Source of the DNA: an uncultured Succinivibrionaceae bacterium
Lineage (GTDB): Bacteria; Pseudomonadota; Gammaproteobacteria; Enterobacterales; Succinivibrionaceae
Direction of reading: 5' to 3'
DNA length: 43,353 bases
NCBI GenBank assembly: GCA_944389835.1
Contig: CALXNU010000009.1
Coordinates: 1 to 43,353 of the forward strand
Of the stretch, positions 35,793 through 43,226 are shown piece by piece. Below the pieces are notes generated by a model that was given only the letters and a program-made list of their open reading frames with translations, did not search any database and was not told the origin of the DNA. How positions within the stretch are numbered: the stretch's first letter is position 1; each line of letters starts with the position of its first letter. Made by a program: the position numbers and the translations under genes.

Positions 35793-36904
35793 TATTCACC
35801 TCCCATCTCAAGCCATTCATCTTCTTTATCAACTAATTCATCAACAAGCCTTTGCGTACTATCAAGAAGCTTGTTTCTATCCTCTAAAGAATCAAAAAGA
35901 TCTTCAGAAAGCTCTCGTCCCATCCGCAAAAACTCTTGGGCCACTAAGACATCTTCTTCAGGATTTGAAGTAACCACACCTTTGTAGAGATTTTGCACAT
36001 GCAAAGGGGCGATAAAACGCGAGTGACTTAAATTTACTAAATCAAGTAAAATTTTACTGCCACTTAAATCACCAACTTTAAGCCCTAAGGTATTTTGCAC
36101 TCTATCTAAGAAGTTATTAGTAAGCTTTAAAGAGCCATTTAAGGTCTTAGTCTTAGCTAAAGTACTTGCCACGTCCTTTAAAATGCCTTCCTCTTGAGAA
36201 GGTATGGTGGAATTTAAATCACAGGCTAAAGCCTTAAACATCGCATCAATGCCCGCCTCTAAATTATCTTGACCAAACTTTTTACTTAAATGCTCTAAAA
36301 GCTCAGTAGGATTATGAGGCTTAGTTGAAATATCAGCATAAGTCTCACTTAAAACAAGTGAGGGAGCGACTTCTTGATTTGAAAAAGCGCCAATCGTATT
36401 GGCAACTGCTAAGATCTCAGCTTTATTTTCCTTAAATAAAAGATCTTGAGCATCCTTTAAAAGCTCTTTAAGCTCCCCGGTAGACTTTTCTTCCTCTTGG
36501 GCTAAAAAGGCATAACTTGAACTAGGATGTGATCCCAACTCCTTTAGCATATTAAGTAAGTCTTTGGGATCTTTTGATTTACTCTGCCAGGTTTTAAGCG
36601 CATTTTGATGGGCCGTATTATCAGAGTTAACCGTGCTTTTTAAAGCCTCTTTAATGCGCTCTAATTGCTCTTTTATTCGAGACTCAGATAACTTTTGCTT
36701 TCTATCTGAAAGCTTAGTTTGCTTAGAATTATCCTTAGCAAAGGTTAACTCCTCAGCACTATTGGCTAAGGCTGAAAGCGGATCATCGGCCACAGCAACA
36801 CTCATGCCTTGAAAGCTGCCTTGTTGCACTGCCTGATTTGTTGCATTTAAATTAGCGCCTTGAAGATTAAAATCTTGCGCTAAATTTACCGAACCTACAG
36901 CCAT
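35792..36904 (-). CDS. sctW: T3SS gatekeeper SctW (YopN with TyeA-like part)
   Basis: Controls the switch from translocator to effector export and plugs secretion before contact. 370 aa: a disordered secreted N-terminus (about 1-55), an acidic helical region (SAEELTFAKDN and onward) typical of YopN/MxiC, and a C-terminal part (LLDLVNLSHSRFIAPLHVQNL to DKEDEWLEMGGE) that looks like TyeA fused to YopN, as in SepL, MxiC and CopN. No separate tyeA is present. This opens the core T3SS gene order here. AAGGAGAGGCT precedes the ATG. Confidence 0.88.
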   Translation of the reverse strand: MAVGSVNLAQDFNLQGANLNATNQAVQQGSFQGMSVAVADDPLSALANSAEELTFAKDNSKQTKLSDRKQKLSESRIKEQLERIKEALKSTVNSDNTAHQNALKTWQSKSKDPKDLLNMLKELGSHPSSSYAFLAQEEEKSTGELKELLKDAQDLLFKENKAEILAVANTIGAFSNQEVAPSLVLSETYADISTKPHNPTELLEHLSKKFGQDNLEAGIDAMFKALACDLNSTIPSQEEGILKDVASTLAKTKTLNGSLKLTNNFLDRVQNTLGLKVGDLSGSKILLDLVNLSHSRFIAPLHVQNLYKGVVTSNPEEDVLVAQEFLRMGRELSEDLFDSLEDRNKLLDSTQRLVDELVDKEDEWLEMGGE

Positions 36905-36929
36905 AGCCTCTCCTTATTAATAACTTAAA

Positions 36930-37193
36930 CTAAATAAGATTGCGTCTTCTTGAAAATGAACGAGAAGGAGTCTTCTCAACTTCAAAAGACGGAGTGTAAG
37001 ATGCTCTATTTTGCACTGAAGCTTGAGCATCCTTTAATAACTCCTGAGCCTTCTCTTCAACCTTGGCATCAATACTTACTTGCGATGACATCTCTTGAGC
37101 CATTTTTTTAGCTCTATCATACATCGCATCAATATTGCGGATCTCATTTAAAGTCTGCTCAATAAAGTCATCAATTTTTTTAGAATCAAGCAT
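36930..37193 (-). CDS. Small helical protein, possible chaperone of the tip/filament proteins
   Basis: 87 aa. A coiled-coil-like body (IDDFIEQTLNEIRNIDAMYDRA, then KVEEKAQELLKDAQASVQ) and a basic tail (SRSFSRRRNLI). I do not recognise it. It stands between the two EspA-like genes and sctW. EspA and SseB are held by small, helical, basic-tailed chaperones of about 100 aa (CesA, SseA), so that role fits by size, shape and position, with no sequence match seen. AAAAGGAGCGCTT precedes the ATG. It is the first gene after the 127-base gap and may have its own promoter. Confidence 0.5.
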   Translation of the reverse strand: MLDSKKIDDFIEQTLNEIRNIDAMYDRAKKMAQEMSSQVSIDAKVEEKAQELLKDAQASVQNRASYTPSFEVEKTPSRSFSRRRNLI

Positions 37194-37320
37194 AAGCGCT
37201 CCTTTTCTTAAATGTTTCCTAAAGCCTTTAAGGCTTAATATAAAAAACTATACTACTAAGCTTAACTTCATGCTCTCCAATTTTAAAAGCACTCTTTTTG
37301 TTAAGCTTAAAAACCTTATC
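37194..37320 (-). promoter_or_regulatory. Only large gap in the upstream T3SS block, with inverted repeat
   Basis: 127 bases without a gene. TAAGCTTAAC (37257-37266) and GTTAAGCTTA (37300-37309) form a perfect 10-base inverted repeat across 33 bases, and AAGCC/GGCTT a small hairpin at 37223-37237. On the minus strand a TAGTATAGTT stretch could hold a -10. It may end part of the filament-gene transcript and start another. No strong terminator U-tract is seen. Confidence 0.35.
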
Positions 37321-38154
37321 CTAGCGAGTCACAATGGACTTTAAGGTATCATTAGCATCAGAAATTGCCGATGATGAACCTTGCGTATAGGAGTTATATT
37401 GCCCCATATAATCTTGAATAAAGACCATTTGCTGTTGAATATCAGAGCCCACCTCCTCTTGTGCAGACTCAAGGGAGGCAATAATGGTATCAATGCGCTC
37501 AGTAGTAAGATCTCCGTCCATTGGCAAATCAATATCATACTTTTGGCACATATCGTAAACTTCAAGATAAGTCTTACGACCCTCAAGACTTAAAATTGCC
37601 TCATTCCATTCATCTGCATTTTGTCTTCGAGATTTACCTGCATCATCGTAGGCCATTCCTTTGCTTTTAAAATAGTTCTCCATCTCAACAGACATCATGG
37701 TAGATTCTTTTTCACCTGAGATCTGTTCGTTAGCTGAACCTTGTTCTCCACCTTTTTCACCAAGTTTAGCTTGCTGTTGTGAGGTACGGGCTTCATTTAA
37801 ATAGCCATTAATGGTATTAAGCTCGGCATTTCTTTCCTCTTCGGTCATACCACTTAATTGTGATAAATCACCAAAATCAGAGATGGATACCTCATCTTCA
37901 TCACCCATGGCAGTTTTTAAATTGCGAAGCTGATTAATAGCATCAGTAATCGCCGCTGATTCTGCCTGTTGCATACGAATAGCATCAATCTTTTGCAAAG
38001 CCCTTTCTTTATTAGACTGGGCAAGTTCCATTTGCAATTGCGCATACATAAATTGCACGCTGCAACCAAAGTGACTGTTTACAGAACCGGCGCTTACATT
38101 TTGCGTTGCACCAATACTTGTTGCATTTTGATTATTATTTACGCCTTCTGTCAT
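37321..38154 (-). CDS. sctA: EspA-like filament/tip protein, paralogue 2
   Basis: 277 aa, no signal peptide. It shares with the next gene upstream both ends: the N-terminal helix FGCSVQFMYAQLQMELA-SNK--AL-KI--IR and the C-terminal helix DIQQ-MVFIQDYMGQYNSYTQG-SSAIS-ANDTLK. The middle differs. The first resembles the EspA N-terminal helix (FAYMYQAQSDLSIAKFADM), and a long helix at each end forming a coiled coil is the plan of SctA tip and filament proteins (EspA, SseB, LcrV). LcrV and LcrG are absent from their usual place, so this is the best tip candidate. GGGGGTAAT overlaps the previous stop. Exact type (filament or tip) is unresolved. Confidence 0.62.
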   Translation of the reverse strand: MTEGVNNNQNATSIGATQNVSAGSVNSHFGCSVQFMYAQLQMELAQSNKERALQKIDAIRMQQAESAAITDAINQLRNLKTAMGDEDEVSISDFGDLSQLSGMTEEERNAELNTINGYLNEARTSQQQAKLGEKGGEQGSANEQISGEKESTMMSVEMENYFKSKGMAYDDAGKSRRQNADEWNEAILSLEGRKTYLEVYDMCQKYDIDLPMDGDLTTERIDTIIASLESAQEEVGSDIQQQMVFIQDYMGQYNSYTQGSSSAISDANDTLKSIVTR

Positions 38155-38160
38155 TTTAAA

Positions 38161-38985
38161 TTACCCCCTAGCTACAGTCTTTAAGGTGTCATTAGCCTCA
38201 GAAATTGCTGAGGAGGCACCTTGGGTATAAGAGTTGTACTGACCCATATAGTCTTGAATAAAGACCATCTCTTGCTGAATATCAGTACCAATTTCCTCTT
38301 GGGTAGCCTCTAAACTTGCAATCCAACTATCTAAATTATCATCAGTAAAATGGCCGGAGATGGTTATGTTACAATCGCTTAGGATATTAGTTGCAGGATC
38401 TGTTGCAGTTTGAGCTGTGACTATAGTTTGCATATTCTCCAAAGCAGCAATACGAGTCTCTAGCGCTTTAATACCACTTTGAATTTCACCTATATTGTGA
38501 TCAGTCTTACCTCCTACTCTTAAAGGATCAAAAGCTGAAGCATCTTTAATATACTTGTTTTCATACCAATAGTTAGTACTACTGTCTTGAGTTTTCCAGG
38601 TATCAGAATTTTTTTTATTGGCTTTAGCATACTCACTGTCAGTATCTTCAAGCGCTTTAAGATCAGCTAAGGCAGCCTTGGCAGTTGCAAGTTCAGACTC
38701 AATTTCAGACTTTGACGTTGGCAAATCACCATACTTTTCACAATCATAGCCTTTAAGATCACGCATAGCATTGATAGTACTCGTATAATTTGCTGAAGTT
38801 TGCTGATCAATGCGAATAGACTCAATCTTTTCTAAGGCCTTATCTTTATTAGCGCTTGCAAGCTCCATTTGCAATTGAGCATACATAAATTGTACGCTAC
38901 AACCAAATTGGCTGTTTACAGAGCCCTCATTTTGGACATTTGTTGCAGAATTGGCAGCATAATTGGTATTAATATCTGTAGTCAT
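38161..38985 (-). CDS. sctA: EspA-like filament/tip protein, paralogue 1
   Basis: 274 aa, paralogue of the following gene (6 bases away). It has the same terminal helices, SQFGCSVQFMYAQLQMELAS and IQQEMVFIQDYMGQYNSY, the latter near residue 245. The variable middle (about 85-200) has an acidic helix (IESELATAKAALADLKALEDTD), a hydrophilic loop with WKTQDSSTNYWYENKYIKD and another helix (IQSGIKALETRIAALENM). Conserved ends with a divergent, probably exposed, middle is what is expected of tip or filament subunits that meet the host. AAGGAGATCAGG precedes the ATG. Confidence 0.62.
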   Translation of the reverse strand: MTTDINTNYAANSATNVQNEGSVNSQFGCSVQFMYAQLQMELASANKDKALEKIESIRIDQQTSANYTSTINAMRDLKGYDCEKYGDLPTSKSEIESELATAKAALADLKALEDTDSEYAKANKKNSDTWKTQDSSTNYWYENKYIKDASAFDPLRVGGKTDHNIGEIQSGIKALETRIAALENMQTIVTAQTATDPATNILSDCNITISGHFTDDNLDSWIASLEATQEEIGTDIQQEMVFIQDYMGQYNSYTQGASSAISEANDTLKTVARG

Positions 38986-38995
38986 CCTGATCTCC

Positions 38996-39673
38996 TTAAT
39001 TTAAACATTTATTGAGCCTAAAATTATTATTTAATAAAGGCTTAAAAGTTACCCCAAAGCTTAGATAAGCCTTATTAAATATAAAGCTTACCTTAAAGTT
39101 TGGGGCAACACGGAAAGAATTAAGTTTAAGTAAAAGACAGACAAAAACTTGCAAATTTGCTTTTACTTTTTGAATTGAATTTAAAAGATAGAAGTTAGAA
39201 GATGAATTTAAGATATGAGATAAAAAGATGATCTGATAGGGCAAATAAGTTTTTAAGTAATGTCCGTCAGGATCATCTGAGCGTGAACCCATCTGATATA
39301 AAAAACAGCCTAAATTCATCTTTTCGTGCGCTACATTAAGTGAGACAAACCTCAAGTTAAGTTCACTTTTGGCACTTTTAATTTTAAATTTAGAAGTTAA
39401 AAGACTACCTTTGATCGAAGCATGAGGCTTTAACAAAGATAAATGAGTATTTAGGTTGGACTTAGCCTTAAATACTACCTCCCCACAAGTCTTGAAAGAA
39501 TAAGCGCAATAATCTATGCACAACTCTTTTAATTTTTTAAGTGAGTTTTGATAGTGATGATTAGAAATACTCTTTTGATTGATATGTAAGGCGTGCATAA
39601 GCTTTAGAAGGTCACTTGAGGTGATCTTCTCGGCAACTGCATAAGCCTTTTTAACATTTAAACTTATCATCAA
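38996..39673 (-). CDS. Unknown 225-aa protein at the head of the T3SS block
   Basis: I do not recognise it. There is no signal peptide. The N-terminus is helical (NVKKAYAVAEKITSSDLLKLMHALHI), then a basic, Ser/Lys-rich region, a conspicuous CFLYQMGSRSDDPDGHYLKTY segment at about 122-142 that looks like a real motif, and a hydrophobic, basic C-terminal end. AAAAGGATTTTTG precedes the ATG, supporting translation. It is 10 bases upstream of the first EspA-like gene, so it is probably co-transcribed. A regulator or accessory T3SS protein is possible. Its composition is more basic than its neighbours. Confidence 0.55.
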   Translation of the reverse strand: MMISLNVKKAYAVAEKITSSDLLKLMHALHINQKSISNHHYQNSLKKLKELCIDYCAYSFKTCGEVVFKAKSNLNTHLSLLKPHASIKGSLLTSKFKIKSAKSELNLRFVSLNVAHEKMNLGCFLYQMGSRSDDPDGHYLKTYLPYQIIFLSHILNSSSNFYLLNSIQKVKANLQVFVCLLLKLNSFRVAPNFKVSFIFNKAYLSFGVTFKPLLNNNFRLNKCLN

Positions 39674-39709
39674 AAATCCTTTTCTTGAGATAATATACTT
39701 ATATTTTTT

Positions 39710-39738
39710 AGATTAGCGTGTTTTTTAAAATCATGCAA
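39710..39738 (-). promoter_or_regulatory. Candidate promoter of the T3SS block
   Basis: On the minus strand TTGCAT (39738-39733), 17 bases, then TAATCT (39715-39710). The -35 is fair and the -10 weak, as in activated promoters. It lies about 37 bases before the first ATG. TATATT nearer the gene is an alternative -10. Confidence 0.35.
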
Positions 39739-39779
39739 GAGATATTTTTAAGAAAAATTATCTCTAACCTTATATAAGG
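39738..39779. promoter_or_regulatory. Two dyads upstream of the T3SS block
   Basis: AGAGATA (39738-39744) and TATCTCT (39759-39765) frame a TTTTT/AAAAA pair, giving a long inverted repeat that touches the candidate -35. Three bases further out, CCTTATATAAGG (39768-39779) is a perfect 12-base palindrome. Both look like operator sites or, if transcribed, hairpins. No regulator gene is adjacent to bind them. Confidence 0.4.
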
Positions 39780-39902
39780 ACTCTCCTGCCTAAAAACATC
39801 ACCCATAATTTGCGACAAGTGCTCCCTATAGCGCTTACGTCCTAGCTTGTGAATAACCTAAATGCCAAAAATCCCGCAATTTATCTCCCATTAAACCAAG
39901 AG

Positions 39903-40030
39903 TTTTAACTTATGCCGCTCAATTCCCCTTGCGTAAGCTTTAGGATGTAAGCGACAGGTGCAGCACTTTTTAACTAATGCCGCGTAATTCCCCATGCGTG
40001 AGCGTGGGGATGAAAGCGGCTGGTGTCGCA
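39903..40030. repeat. Two tandem copies of a 65-base hairpin unit (IS605-end-like)
   Basis: Units start at 39903 and 39968 (TTTTAACT-ATGCCGC--AATTCCCC). In the second copy CCCCATGC pairs with GCGTGGGG around a GTGA tetraloop (39990-40009), inside an outer GCCGC/GCGGC stem (39979-39983 with 40016-40020). The first copy is degenerate. Read on the minus strand the unit is GCCGCTTTCATCCCC...GGGGAATTACGCGGC, the same layout as the left end of the element at 2204-2225. It resembles a type I-E CRISPR repeat at first sight, but the flanks are repeated too. Confidence 0.55.
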
Positions 40031-40043
40031 CATTTTGATCATG

Positions 40044-40222
40044 TATAATACCCTCTAAGAACTCAGGAACGAGCTTTTTGCTCCTACCTGATGGGGACAT
40101 TGAGACTGATAGTAAGCGCCCTGAAGCGGGGAGGCTTACTAAAAATCAGGCTAAACTTACGAAACCTAGCACGCAAGTGCGTAGGTAGTTCATGTGCCTC
40201 AACAACTTCTTGAGGCTTTTTT
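40044..40222 (+). ncRNA. Candidate structured small RNA / orphan IS605 right end
   Basis: A TATAAT box (40044-40049) is followed by about 170 bases rich in hairpins: GAGC/GCTC near 40071-40083, AGTAAGC/GCTTACT (40111-40140), and CCTA-GCAC/GTGC-TAGG with a GCAA loop (40165-40185) followed by TAGTTCAT, which is a common right-end motif of IS605-type elements. It ends at the terminator at 40196-40222. No long plus-strand gene is present. Either it is the omega-RNA-like end of a lost tnpB element or an independent small RNA. No -35 is evident. Confidence 0.38.
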
Positions 40223-40226
40223 AATT
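40196..40226 (+). terminator. Rho-independent terminator
   Basis: GCCTCAA / TTGAGGC (40196-40202 with 40210-40216) with a 7-base loop, directly followed by TTTTTTAATTTTTT. It is the best terminator on the plus strand in this region and implies plus-strand transcription from within 39.9-40.2 kb. Confidence 0.75.
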
Positions 40227-40508
40227 TTTTATTAGACAAATTTATCTTAATTGATTGTAAATAGCTTAAAGATGGCAATGTGAAAGAAATCTTGATGCTA
40301 AAACTACCTTTTTTGTGAATTTACATAGTGCCTTGTGTTGAAAAAACTGCCTTTTTCTGTTGCTCTTATCAACGGATCATATTAGTAATTCTGACGGATC
40401 TTCTTAGCAATTCCTAACAGTTTTAACCTTTGATTGAACCGAGAGGTTAAAATCTTTGAAGAATTTGTGAACTTGCTATAACTTATTATCCTAAGCTTTC
40501 TTGTTTCC
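40227..40508. other. Gene-free stretch downstream of the nuclease gene
   Basis: No credible gene on either strand. AT-rich, with a few short direct repeats (TTTTAACC, TAACAGTTTT). It contains no clear terminator for the minus-strand gene ending at 40509. Confidence 0.5.
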
Positions 40509-42203
40509 CTAAACCTCTTCTAACTCCACCACTCCACGATAAGGTTTATCATGCCTGTTATCCTTATTTTGATTAACAATAACGCACGCAAGGGACACTA
40601 CTTCACGCTCTTTTAAAAGAGGATCTAAACGTAGATTATATTTATGCTCTAAAACTTGAGTTTTAGCATCTTCTAAGGTGCGCTTAATTACTTCATCTTG
40701 ATTATCATCTATAACTTTAAACTCTATTACATAAAGATACTTGTCAGTTACAACGCACAAATCAGATCTACCTTGTGAAGTTTGGTACTCGCTATACGTA
40801 TCAAAGCCAATGCATTTAATGGTGACTTTAAAAATATCGCGAAAATGAGCTTCTTTAAAAGCAGGAAAACTCTCATAAGAAAACTCATTTAAAATCGTAT
40901 TTAAAAGCTCTTTAAACAAGCTTAAGTTTTTATCTTCTAAAGCTTTTGAAGCTAGATCTTCATGTTTAGCACCAAAATCAATTGCGCTTTGATTTAAAAG
41001 TTTCTCAAGGACAATACGTTTAAAAGCATCTTGAACCTCTAAATTTGGCAAACCAATTGAGAACCGTCCTCCTTTCCTGACTCGCGTGATGGTAAAGTAC
41101 CCTGATTGATACAAAATAGCTTCAAAAGGAAAAGAGCTTTCCTCTATGCTTTCAATTGTAGGTGAGAGTATGTCTTTTGAGACCGTAATCTCGATGTCGC
41201 TATCTAAATACTTTAGTAGCACGCTTCTCTCAAGTTTTTTATCTAGAACTTTTCTAAAATAATTCACCAAAATTGAGGGTCGCGAACCACCTGTCTCTAG
41301 CCAATAATTATCAAAATCATTCTGAGGCGCGTTTAAAAAGTTTAAGATCGACCACGGATTATAGACATGTGTACTACATCCTTTATCGAAAGAGTAGCCG
41401 TCATAATGCTCTTTAAGCTTTTGTAACACAAGCCTTACATCGTAAAGAGTGGTATTCTCCTTTTGATTTAAGACAAGAGCTGCCCTTTCAAGATAGTTCT
41501 TAAAATAAAGCTCAATCTCCTGTTGTGTGTAACCTAAAAGCGCGCCATATAAAGGATCAAAGCTTATTTCTAGAATATTATTAAAAGCTGAGAAAATTGA
41601 AACATTGGAGTAACGGGTAACCCCAGTTAAGAAAATAAATCTAAACTTATCTGAGTATGATTTGATACTCAAGAAAAATTCAGAAAGTATTTTTCGTCTG
41701 CGCTCAAACTCGACATGATCGCCCATTACTGTAGTTAGAGGAGCATCATATTCATCTATTAAAAGCACTAAAGAGTTACGAATAAGTTTCTCAAGAGTAT
41801 TGTTAAAGGAAGCAATTACATCTTGCTCATCAGGGATGCTTAAGCCTAAAGGCTCTAATTTAGTTTTTAAATGAGCACAAAGCTTATTTGCAAACGAGAT
41901 ATCGTCACGATCTTCTTTTAAAAAAGAAAAATCAAGGTGTAGAACTTTATAGGTTTTATCATCCCAAAGATTTTGAGTATCAATCTTAAGCCCCTTGAAT
42001 CTTTCAAGTCCATGCTCAAAGAGTTCCTCAAAAGTGCTTACTAAAGTTGATTTACCAAAGCGTCTTGGGCGGGCGAGAAAAATTGGAATTCGATATTTAG
42101 CAATTTGCGCAATTAGATCTGTTTTGTCAACGTAGATATACTCGTTGTCGATAAATGTTGCAAACTTAGTAACGCCAAGTGGCAAACTTTTAACTTCAGT
42201 CAT
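40509..42203 (-). CDS. AAA-ATPase-like protein with PD-(D/E)XK nuclease C-terminus
   Basis: 564 aa. The N-terminal domain starts LPLGVTKFATFIDNEYIYVDKTDLI and has a P-loop RPRRFGKST (G50-K51-S52), then VLLIDEYDAPL as Walker B. This is the AAA-ATPase-like family (PF09820-type) common in gut bacteria. The C-terminus has SDLCVVTDKYLYVIEFK (D481, E494, K496), a PD-(D/E)XK nuclease-like core (DUF1703-type). Function is unknown; roles in mobile elements or defence are suspected for the family. I chose ATG 42203 behind GGGGTGG; an in-frame GTG behind AGGAG and a longer frame to 42263 are possible. A truncated relative lies at 501-750. Confidence 0.88.
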   Translation of the reverse strand: MTEVKSLPLGVTKFATFIDNEYIYVDKTDLIAQIAKYRIPIFLARPRRFGKSTLVSTFEELFEHGLERFKGLKIDTQNLWDDKTYKVLHLDFSFLKEDRDDISFANKLCAHLKTKLEPLGLSIPDEQDVIASFNNTLEKLIRNSLVLLIDEYDAPLTTVMGDHVEFERRRKILSEFFLSIKSYSDKFRFIFLTGVTRYSNVSIFSAFNNILEISFDPLYGALLGYTQQEIELYFKNYLERAALVLNQKENTTLYDVRLVLQKLKEHYDGYSFDKGCSTHVYNPWSILNFLNAPQNDFDNYWLETGGSRPSILVNYFRKVLDKKLERSVLLKYLDSDIEITVSKDILSPTIESIEESSFPFEAILYQSGYFTITRVRKGGRFSIGLPNLEVQDAFKRIVLEKLLNQSAIDFGAKHEDLASKALEDKNLSLFKELLNTILNEFSYESFPAFKEAHFRDIFKVTIKCIGFDTYSEYQTSQGRSDLCVVTDKYLYVIEFKVIDDNQDEVIKRTLEDAKTQVLEHKYNLRLDPLLKEREVVSLACVIVNQNKDNRHDKPYRGVVELEEV

Positions 42204-42263
42204 AACAGACCACCCCACTAAACTCCTATATTTTGTATTATAGGAAAAATTAAAAATTATCAC

Positions 42264-42497
42264 AAGAAGAACAAAACTTAAACTCTAAAATATAAACTTT
42301 AAATACAGTAAGTTAATAGTGTTTTATAAAGAATTTTAAGTTGAAAACTAATAAAAATTTGATACACATAACGCAAAATTTGGTGAAATTTTCCAAAAAT
42401 ATAAGAAAAAACTTAAAAATCGATTTTCGCAATATTTGGTTGAAAGTTAACTTAACTCTTTTATTTAAAACAAAACGAAAATTTTGAGGTTGCTTAA
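42264..42497. other. AT-rich spacer between divergent genes
   Basis: No gene. Very A/T-rich (poly-A and poly-T runs). It should contain the minus-strand promoter of the ATPase/nuclease gene. Confidence 0.5.
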
Positions 42498-43097
42498 GCC
42501 TTAATTTTAGAAGGACGAGATAAAGAGGCGGCTGATTTAAAGAGAGAAAAATACATTTTGGCATCTAATCGAGATACCTTAGAGAAAAAAGATAAAGAAG
42601 CACTAGAAGTTACTTCTTCTATAAATAACAATGATTCATCAACTGGTCTTTTTAAGTCTTTGCGAAAAGCAATCAAAGCACGCACAGATCATCTAAAAAG
42701 GTACGAAGCATTAATATACGATAATGTAAATTTTATTTTTATTGACATTATAAAAGAATCTATAAAACAAGCTTATGAGGTTAAATGTGAAGGTAAGATG
42801 AAAACAATTTTAGATAATGTAATTGGAATTTGTGAAGATATGAACAATAAACACTTTAGTTGGTTTGGGAAGCTTATTAAAAATCATTTATCAGGTATAA
42901 TTACTTTTGTTAAATATCAAATTACATCAGGAAAATGTGAAGGATGTGTTAACCTGGTTAAAACTATTCGTCGAGCATCCTACGGCTTTAGGGATACTGA
43001 ATATTTCTTGTTACTCTTACTCGAAGCCAGTAGAAATTTCCCGTGGTTAGGTTTTGAACAAGAGGAAAAAGCAGCAAAGATTAAGGCTCATGTTTAA
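42498..43097 (+). pseudogene. ISL3-family transposase, C-terminal fragment
   Basis: Open from just after a TAA at 42495 with ALILEGRDKEAADLKREKY, then NRDTLEKKDKEA, and ending with KYQITSGKCEGCVNLVKTIRRASYG and FRDTEYFLLLLLEASR. The last part is the signature end of ISL3 DDE transposases (S-G--EG-N---K-IKR--YG-R---YF), including the final acidic residue of the DDE triad (E of CEG). The N-terminal zinc finger, the HTH and the first Asp residues are missing, so it is inactive. The N-terminal half of an ISL3 gene is at the other end of the window (212-491). Confidence 0.8.
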
Positions 43098-43226
43098 CCA
43101 CATTCCACAGGATTTTTCCATGAACCAAAATAAAACCTAGGGCGCTGTATGTGTTTCAGCTAAATTTAAAATTGTAGGCCTCTTATTTGATATACTTAGA
43201 ACCTAAGTAAAATTAGGAGTAAGGTC

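Noticed and set aside
39917..40012. CRISPR-like repeats: AATTCCCC...GGGGATGAA-GCG twice, 65 bases apart, like a type I-E repeat with a degenerate copy
   Set aside because: Only two copies. The sequence between and after them is also repeated (GGTG-CGCAC-TTTT), so there are no true spacers. No cas genes are present, and the layout matches the IS605-like end at 2204-2225.
39891..40278. Short open frames on the minus strand (69 and 64 codons)
   Set aside because: They run through the hairpin units and the terminator, have no ribosome sites and no protein-like pattern.
42313..42564. 83-codon minus-strand frame upstream of the ISL3 fragment
   Set aside because: Phe/Leu/Lys-rich translation of A/T-rich spacer that overlaps the ISL3 fragment; no ribosome site.
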